From Phoronis pallida (taxonomy: Eukaryota > Phoronida > Phoronidae): a DNA stretch of 15,167 nucleotides. Both the position numbers and the translations under genes were made by a program. The stretch covers positions 1 through 15,167 of the forward strand of contig JAOXYC010024457.1 in the NCBI GenBank assembly GCA_028565715.1, written 5' to 3'. The notes under the pieces are model-generated. The model was not told where the DNA came from. It was given only the letters and a program-made list of their open reading frames with translations, and ran no database searches. Of the stretch, positions 14,401 to 15,167 are shown in pieces (the first letter of the stretch is position 1; every line of letters starts with the position of its first letter).

Positions 14401-14945
14401 GGCACCTTGGTATAGCCCCTTCAGAGAAATTTAAAATTTAATTAATTTTTTACATCCATAGAAGGTTATTTGGAAATATGAAGCAATTATTTCTATGAAG
14501 TTAGATATCTGCAAGTTTTAATGTATCAAGATCATTTCTGGCTCCCTCTGTTGGCCTATTTATTTTGGTTGTCATACCTTCAAAGTATTTCCTGTAAAAC
14601 CCTTTGGTGGCAGTAAAAGTCCCACTGCCCGATGATCATCACTAATGTGGGCACATGTCTTAAACATTGCTCTAAAAACTTATTATTCAGATTTGAAGAC
14701 ACTGAATGTCATGGTGCCAAACAGACATTATTCTAACGAACATTAATTTGGGAATTTTCATCTTTCTCAACTATGAAATCAATATTTTAGGTTTGAAGAC
14801 TCTGAAGGGTCAGGCAGCCAAACAGACATTGACTGGACGGGAGCGTTGTGCCTACTTCTTCTGGCAGGGTGATGATTCGGCAATCAGTGACAAGGGGGCG
14901 TCGGCTCTCATGACGGTGGAACTTGATGAAGAGAGGGGGCCACAG
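5190..14945 (+). CDS. SVIL: Supervillin orthologue, central part, 15 internal exons (partial at both ends)
   Basis: Supervillin is a membrane-associated villin/gelsolin-family scaffold that links F-actin and myosin II to the cell cortex, focal adhesions and, as archvillin, muscle costameres (family knowledge). I joined 15 exons: 5190-5461, 5951-6079, 7308-7394, 7807-7914, 8374-8551, 8957-9117, 9645-9797, 10246-10382, 10893-11040, 11843-11988, 12555-12711, 13054-13220, 13769-13881, 14160-14329 and 14791-14945. They give one leading base plus 760 open codons; every intron is GT-AG and every phase agrees. Residues below count from the first complete codon. Order: SI-x-DRL repeats (57-73, 98-113), basic cluster (147-153), Asp run (206-211), AKNPLRQL block (275-282), gelsolin-like domains at about 350-460, 476-554 and 672-760. 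Block order and wording ([46 protein letters not shown]) match supervillin rather than gelsolin, villin or flightless. The N-terminus and villin headpiece are outside the window. Confidence 0.95.
5462..5950. other. SVIL: Intron 1 (489 bp), phase 1
   Basis: GT-AG intron between exons 1 and 2. It contains no repeat or RNA gene that I can support. The last 102 bases (5849-5950) are open in the frame of exon 2 and preceded by an AG at 5847-5848, leaving a longer exon 2 formally possible. Confidence 0.75.
5951..6079 (+). CDS. SVIL: SVIL exon 2: second SI-x-DRL repeat
   Basis: A 129-nt exon, phase 1 on both sides (residues 91-133). It carries SIADRLSCL (98-106) followed by a Trp at 113, a second copy of the motif that ends exon 1, and then [12 protein letters not shown] (121-132), which strongly resembles the NDSTQFTV-type block of vertebrate supervillin. 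The donor G|gtaagt is strong. The acceptor (atgtaaag|GT) has almost no pyrimidine tract, so the left edge is the least certain in the gene. An alternative acceptor at 5847-5848 would keep the frame open and add 34 residues. Confidence 0.8.
6080..7307. other. SVIL: Intron 2 (1228 bp), phase 1
   Basis: The longest internal intron in the window. It carries the three-copy 120-bp tandem repeat (6795-7159); the remaining 6082-6790 shows no structure I can name. Open frames on either strand across the repeat are products of the repeat unit, not genes. Confidence 0.85.
6795..7159. repeat. Three-copy tandem repeat, unit about 120-122 bp
   Basis: The unit starts near AGTTACAGTA (6801, 6921, 7043; spacing 120 and 122 bp) and runs through ATTCCTGCCCC, TTTTCGGACACCAAA, TTCTTGTG, GGAAATGGCGGGAATTCACC and CTCTACATTCAA, ending in an A-run. 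Copies are highly similar. Copy 2 carries private changes (TGAACATATGAATGG), whereas copies 1 and 3 share TGGAAATATTGATGG. Each copy contains GGCGGGAA (6865, 6986, 7107), an E2F-like core. It is wholly intronic, a short minisatellite. Confidence 0.95.
7308..7394 (+). CDS. SVIL: SVIL exon 3: short basic exon
   Basis: An 87-nt exon, phase 1 to phase 1 (residues 134-162), bounded by ttggttgatctag|GC and G|gtaacg. It encodes [11 protein letters not shown], the basic cluster ARKRRIPK (146-153) and SNSFRLANK. The basic cluster is a candidate nuclear localisation signal or phosphoinositide-binding patch; supervillin has been reported in nuclei, but the assignment here is inference. Support comes from correct phase at both ends and codon-like base composition, since this part of supervillin is poorly conserved. 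Confidence 0.78.
7395..7806. other. SVIL: Intron 3 (412 bp), phase 1
   Basis: GT-AG intron with an ordinary acceptor (ttgatgaatattttcag). Its only notable content is a 16-bp perfect palindrome at 7746-7761, about 45 bp before exon 4. Confidence 0.9.
7746..7761. promoter_or_regulatory. 16-bp perfect palindrome TAGGCGCATGCGCCTA (NRF1-like site)
   Basis: The sequence equals its own reverse complement across 16 bases and contains GCGCATGCGC, the core recognised by nuclear respiratory factor 1 homodimers (established consensus YGCGCAYGCGCR). It contains three CpGs in an otherwise CpG-poor AT-rich intron. Binding or function is inference. Confidence 0.4.
7807..7914 (+). CDS. SVIL: SVIL exon 4: Ser/Pro/Lys linker exon
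   Basis: A 108-nt exon, phase 1 to phase 1 (residues 163-198), between aatattttcag|AC and A|gtaagt. It encodes an acidic-Ser start ([10 protein letters not shown]), then Pro-directed and Lys-rich sequence ([26 protein letters not shown]). There is no domain; it is a disordered linker with SP and TP sites that could be phosphorylated. The strong donor and acceptor and consistent phase support it although homology is weak. Confidence 0.8.
7915..8373. other. SVIL: Intron 4 (459 bp), phase 1
   Basis: GT-AG intron ending in a strong pyrimidine tract. An open frame of about 100 codons inside it (8043-8348) has AT-driven composition and no recognisable motif; I see no other feature. Confidence 0.88.
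8374..8551 (+). CDS. SVIL: SVIL exon 5: Asp-run and DEDFD block
   Basis: A 178-nt exon, phase 1 in and phase 2 out (residues 199-257 plus two bases of an Ile codon). The acceptor has a long pyrimidine tract (ttttctttctttttag|CA). It encodes a six-Asp run (206-211) built from GAY codons, then [13 protein letters not shown] (221-233), which corresponds to the MDEDFDVIFDP-type block of vertebrate supervillin, and [16 protein letters not shown]. The donor AT|gtaagac overlaps an in-frame ATG TAA, so a transcript retaining this intron would terminate at once, before all gelsolin-like domains. Confidence 0.88.
8552..8956. other. SVIL: Intron 5 (405 bp), phase 2
   Basis: GT-AG intron. Nearly half of it is the inverted-repeat element at 8697-8885, which ends about 70 bp before the acceptor of exon 6. 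Confidence 0.9.
8697..8885. mobile_element. MITE-like element with about 52-bp terminal inverted repeats
   Basis: The left arm (8697-8749: AAGTTTTTCTATCGCAACAT, then GTTTCGGTGATTACATCCTC, then CATTATCAGGCTT) pairs with the right arm read in reverse (8885-8834: AAGTTTTTTTTTATCACATG, then TTTTGGTGATTGTATCCAGC, then ATTATCAAGCCTT). The two arms agree at most positions with small indels. The 84-bp middle is non-coding. The structure is that of a non-autonomous foldback element; the family is not identified. Confidence 0.75.
8957..9117 (+). CDS. SVIL: SVIL exon 6: conserved AKNPLRQL block
   Basis: A 161-nt exon, phase 2 in and phase 1 out (residues 258-311). It reads [17 protein letters not shown], then [20 protein letters not shown] (275-294), one of the best-conserved supervillin blocks (vertebrates have SKNPL/NKNPL...EDLLQEYTE at the same place), and a basic tail [12 protein letters not shown]. 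The acceptor (tgttcaacttcag|T) is ordinary and the donor C|gtaagt strong. The block lies just before the gelsolin-like domains and is likely helical and basic. Confidence 0.92.
9118..9644. other. SVIL: Intron 6 (527 bp), phase 1
   Basis: GT-AG intron, very AT-rich, with several A- and T-runs. I see no repeat, RNA gene or open frame worth naming. Confidence 0.88.
9645..9797 (+). CDS. SVIL: SVIL exon 7: AGLASKENF and start of gelsolin-like domain 1
   Basis: A 153-nt exon, phase 1 to phase 1 (residues 312-362). It encodes [20 protein letters not shown], nearly identical in pattern to vertebrate supervillin ([18 protein letters not shown]), followed by [15 protein letters not shown], the first strand of gelsolin-like domain 1. 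The acceptor is ttttaaattccag|TT. The donor G|gtaggg is less canonical than most in this gene. Although the length is a multiple of three, skipping it would delete the first strand of the domain. Confidence 0.94.
9798..10245. other. SVIL: Intron 7 (448 bp), phase 1
   Basis: GT-AG intron whose only clear structure is the 31-bp inverted repeat at 9905-9980 and a small adjacent hairpin GTCATCTTCCGATGAC (9888-9903). Confidence 0.9.
9905..9980. repeat. Inverted repeat, 31-bp arms, 14-bp loop
   Basis: The arm at 9905-9935 (GACGTTTCAGCCTGGCTGCA, then CCGGGCTTTTC) pairs with 9950-9980 at 26 of 31 positions. It is GC-richer than the intron around it and begins and ends with GACGTTTCAG / CTGAAACGTC. 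It is probably a relic of a mobile element or a structured intronic RNA. Confidence 0.75.
10246..10382 (+). CDS. SVIL: SVIL exon 8: core of gelsolin-like domain 1
   Basis: A 137-nt exon, phase 1 in and phase 0 out (residues 363-408). It reads [20 protein letters not shown], then the gelsolin-fold signature NSGDVFIL (380-387) and [15 protein letters not shown] (394-408). The W-x-G-E strand followed by the NVIEKAKA helix is typical of supervillin gelsolin-like repeat 1. Boundaries are tgtttccag|GT and AAG|gtatgt. Confidence 0.95.
10383..10892. other. SVIL: Intron 8 (510 bp), phase 0
   Basis: GT-AG intron. The 3' half consists of an antisense non-LTR retrotransposon remnant running up to the acceptor; the 5' half is featureless AT-rich sequence. 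Confidence 0.9.
10643..10888 (-). mobile_element. 3' end of a non-LTR (LINE) retrotransposon, 5'-truncated, one frameshift
   Basis: Read on the minus strand, 10888 to 10718 encodes [40 protein letters not shown] and [17 protein letters not shown]. This is the W-x-WIGHVLR ... TPEG[13 protein letters not shown] tail found downstream of reverse transcriptase in many metazoan LINEs. A stop (TGA, 10717-10715) follows in that frame. A second frame from 10711 gives [22 protein letters not shown] and a TAA stop at 10645-10643, matching the usual ...W..-V..L......EDR-stop ending of such elements, so one frameshift separates the two halves. The reverse transcriptase core is missing, so it is inactive. 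The clade is not assigned. Confidence 0.88.
10893..11040 (+). CDS. SVIL: SVIL exon 9: helix and C-terminal part of gelsolin-like domain 1
   Basis: A 148-nt exon, phase 0 in and phase 1 out (residues 409-457). It encodes [18 protein letters not shown], then [21 protein letters not shown] and QQSYG. FW..LGG followed by Q.SY is the standard gelsolin-repeat ending seen in supervillin (KDFWKLLGGQTSY). The acceptor (cacttatgttttag) immediately abuts, and may lie within, an antisense non-LTR retrotransposon remnant at 10643-10888. Confidence 0.95.
11041..11842. other. SVIL: Intron 9 (802 bp), phase 1, with an alternative acceptor
   Basis: GT-AG intron. It contains a small hairpin (ACATCACA 11338-11345 with TGTGATGT 11360-11367) and a modest CpG cluster near 11275-11295. 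A second acceptor with a long pyrimidine tract at 11736-11737 would convert 11738-11842 into coding sequence in frame. Confidence 0.85.
11738..11842 (+). other. SVIL: Candidate alternative 5' extension of exon 10 (35 in-frame codons)
   Basis: The sequence cttttcttttttatttacag ends at 11737 and is preceded by a good branch-point-like TTAAC. Splicing from exon 9 to this site gives the same split codon (G|AC, Asp) as the homology-supported site at 11842, and all 35 codons are open: [30 protein letters not shown] and DNFIA. The middle is strongly hydrophobic. I know of no such segment in supervillin; it may be an alternative isoform or only a decoy acceptor. Confidence 0.35.
11843..11988 (+). CDS. 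SVIL: SVIL exon 10: start of gelsolin-like domain 2
   Basis: A 146-nt exon, phase 1 in and phase 0 out (residues 458-506). It reads [20 protein letters not shown], then [20 protein letters not shown] and RHEMLQSTE; vertebrate supervillin has the equivalent SAGDPKEDELYE...IYRLMDDKLVP...WGKIP. Homology places the acceptor at 11841-11842. A second, pyrimidine-richer acceptor at 11736-11737 is in the same phase and the 105 nt between are open, so a longer exon 11738-11988 is possible. The donor GAG|gttagt is used; the frame stays open into the intron, but homology stops at 11988. Confidence 0.93.
11989..12554. other. SVIL: Intron 10 (566 bp), phase 0
   Basis: GT-AG intron. The reading frame of exon 10 stays open to 12198 by chance. 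The main content is the inverted-repeat block at 12087-12241. The remainder (12260-12540) resembles degenerate repeat debris but cannot be assigned. Confidence 0.85.
12087..12241. repeat. Imperfect inverted-repeat (foldback) block
   Basis: The arm 12087-12130 (GCCTTATGGCAACTGTCACA, then TGAATAGGCTAATGGGCCTT, CAAG) pairs with 12184-12241 read in reverse, which begins GGCTTATGGTTGCAA, has about a dozen extra bases, and continues CTGTCACATAAACACAGCTA and ACAGGCCTTCAAA. Pairing is clear at the two ends and at CTGTCACAT. It is probably a decayed MITE or foldback element. Confidence 0.6.
12555..12711 (+). CDS. SVIL: SVIL exon 11: core of gelsolin-like domain 2
   Basis: A 157-nt exon, phase 0 in and phase 1 out (residues 507-558). 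It encodes [20 protein letters not shown] (the YVFD-GSE-YLWQG strand signature at 508-521), a Lys-rich helix [16 protein letters not shown], and SDCDINPL (547-554), which matches the ENCDINPL segment of vertebrate supervillin and distinguishes it from gelsolin and villin. Boundaries are aattatttttgcag|GC and A|gtaagt. Confidence 0.96.
12712..13053. other. SVIL: Intron 11 (342 bp), phase 1
   Basis: GT-AG intron, extremely AT-rich, ending in ttaaattattttcag. I see no repeat or other feature in it. Confidence 0.9.
13054..13220 (+). CDS. SVIL: SVIL exon 12: RPEWGLFG segment after gelsolin-like domain 2
   Basis: A 167-nt exon, phase 1 in and phase 0 out (residues 559-614). It has no ATG-initiated open frame of its own and is recognised by homology: [20 protein letters not shown] (571-590) and [14 protein letters not shown] correspond to [26 protein letters not shown] of vertebrate supervillin. 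Boundaries are taaattattttcag|CT and GAT|gtaagt. The downstream intron carries a hairpin and a 74-bp inverted repeat. Confidence 0.94.
13328..13390. repeat. Hairpin with perfect 15-bp stem and 16-bp loop
   Basis: TGAGGAGAAATTTAC (13339-13353) is perfectly complementary to GTAAATTTCTCCTCA (13370-13384). Beyond a five-base bulge on the left (13334-13338) the stem continues with TTCATC (13328-13333) pairing GATGAA (13385-13390). Confidence 0.9.
13404..13577. mobile_element. MITE: 74-bp inverted repeats around a 26-bp spacer
   Basis: 13404-13477 and 13504-13577 are reverse complements at 70 of 74 positions with no gaps. The outermost bases on both sides are TA, consistent with a TA target site of the Tc1/mariner-like type. 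There is no coding content. The high arm identity suggests recent insertion or gene conversion between the arms; the family is unidentified. Confidence 0.85.
13769..13881 (+). CDS. SVIL: SVIL exon 13: linker before gelsolin-like domain 3
   Basis: A 113-nt exon, phase 0 in and phase 2 out (residues 615-651 plus two bases of a Trp codon). It encodes [20 protein letters not shown], then [16 protein letters not shown]. The pattern K-YD--M--------LDG--VGRG is shared with vertebrate supervillin (VKAYDVTRMV...LDGVNVGRG). Boundaries are ctgtgtattaacag|GC and TG|gtaaat; the donor is weaker than average but matches in phase. Confidence 0.92.
14160..14329 (+). CDS. SVIL: SVIL exon 14: first half of gelsolin-like domain 3
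   Basis: A 170-nt exon, phase 2 in and phase 1 out (residues 652-708). It reads [40 protein letters not shown] and [16 protein letters not shown] and the gelsolin-repeat signature FHNGDTYVV (691-699) match the supervillin repeat 3 pattern (VWHILEFD...QFHEGDAYVVKW). Boundaries are ttttaatgtttttag|G and G|gtaaga. Confidence 0.96.
14330..14790. other. SVIL: Intron 14 (461 bp), phase 1
   Basis: GT-AG intron. It contains a decayed copy of the exon 15 acceptor and first 40 exon bases at 14688-14730, and a small hairpin GGCAGT...ACTGCC around 14609-14629. Nothing else stands out. Confidence 0.9.
14688..14730 (+). pseudogene. Decayed partial duplicate of the exon 15 start
   Basis: After CAG, the bases from 14691 (ATTTGAAGACACTGAA...) align with exon 15 from 14791 (GTTTGAAGACTCTGAA...) at about 33 of 40 positions with one deleted base, including 14 identical bases GCCAAACAGACATT. 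The deletion shifts the frame; spliced from exon 14 it would read 18 codons and then meet TAA. The offset is 100 bp, so it looks like an old local tandem duplication. Confidence 0.8.
14791..14945 (+). CDS. SVIL: SVIL exon 15: second half of gelsolin-like domain 3
   Basis: A 155-nt exon, phase 1 in and phase 0 out (residues 709-760). It encodes [36 protein letters not shown] and [22 protein letters not shown] (730-735) and DEERG (754-758) are classic gelsolin-fold motifs; the wording matches vertebrate supervillin almost residue for residue around [17 protein letters not shown]. Boundaries are tcaatattttag|GT and CAG|gtaacg. The next exon, expected to continue the repeat, is not in the window. 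A decayed copy of this exon's first 40 bases lies 100 bp upstream. Confidence 0.96.
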
Positions 14946-15167
14946 GTAACGTCTAATGATATTGTAGAAAATAGTTTGTGAGAATGGTATCAAGTTATCA
15001 GAAAATTGTGAACATCTCACTCACTGCAGCGTTATAAGATTTAATTTATTCTATATGATTTAATAATGAATAAAAAGAACAACTATTACTTGATATAATC
15101 ATTTAACCAAGTACTCACAGCTAAAAGTTAAAGCTTTAGAAAGCTTTCAATGACGATCCGCCATCTT
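14946..15167. other. SVIL: Start of intron 15 (runs off the window), phase 0
   Basis: After the donor CAG|gtaacg the sequence is AT-rich and non-coding to the window edge. The next exon is not reached. Confidence 0.88.

Noticed and set aside
1-15167. CRISPR arrays, tRNA/rRNA genes, bacterial operons, viral genes
   Set aside because: No spaced short direct repeats, no cloverleaf with A/B boxes, no rRNA words and no viral proteins seen; the only coding content is spliced SVIL plus the LINE tail.

Overview
The window is nuclear DNA of an animal, most likely a marine invertebrate. It is AT-rich with long stop-filled spacers, and the only conserved coding signal is split into short pieces bounded by GT...AG splice sites. 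Gene density is low, and nothing looks prokaryotic (no operons, no Shine-Dalgarno sites). The phylum cannot be fixed from the sequence. The diverged but clearly supervillin-type protein, introns mostly of 300-800 bp, and non-LTR retrotransposon and MITE debris fit a mollusc, echinoderm, hemichordate or similar genome better than a vertebrate.

The one gene is the central part of a supervillin (SVIL) orthologue on the + strand. I assembled 15 internal exons between 5190 and 14945. They join into 760 uninterrupted codons plus one leading base, and every intron phase matches across every junction. Exons 1-5 (5190-8551) encode the low-complexity region with two SI-x-DRL...W repeats, a basic cluster and a six-Asp run. 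Exon 6 holds the conserved AKNPLRQL block. Exons 7-9 encode the first gelsolin-like domain, exons 10-12 the second and its trailing linker, and exons 13-15 the third up to a DEERG motif. The N-terminal exons lie before the window or in unseen form upstream. The remaining gelsolin-like repeats and the villin headpiece lie beyond the right edge.

Region by region: 1-5189 contains no exon I can support. It holds a CpG-dense stem-loop block near 226-344, a degenerate two-copy tandem repeat (1972-2190) and a MITE-like inverted-repeat element (2546-2738). The introns carry most of the other structure: a three-copy 120-bp tandem repeat (6795-7159), a 16-bp palindrome (7746-7761), MITE-like elements (8697-8885, 13404-13577), smaller inverted repeats (9905-9980, 12087-12241, 13328-13390), an antisense 3' end of a non-LTR retrotransposon running up to a splice acceptor (10643-10888), and a decayed 40-bp copy of the start of exon 15 (14688-14730).

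The most interesting points concern splicing. A strong upstream acceptor at 11737 would add 35 in-frame, hydrophobic residues between the first two gelsolin-like domains. A retrotransposon fragment appears to supply the acceptor region of exon 9. Three consecutive symmetric phase-1 exons could be skipped without a frame change. I see no new multi-gene system here.
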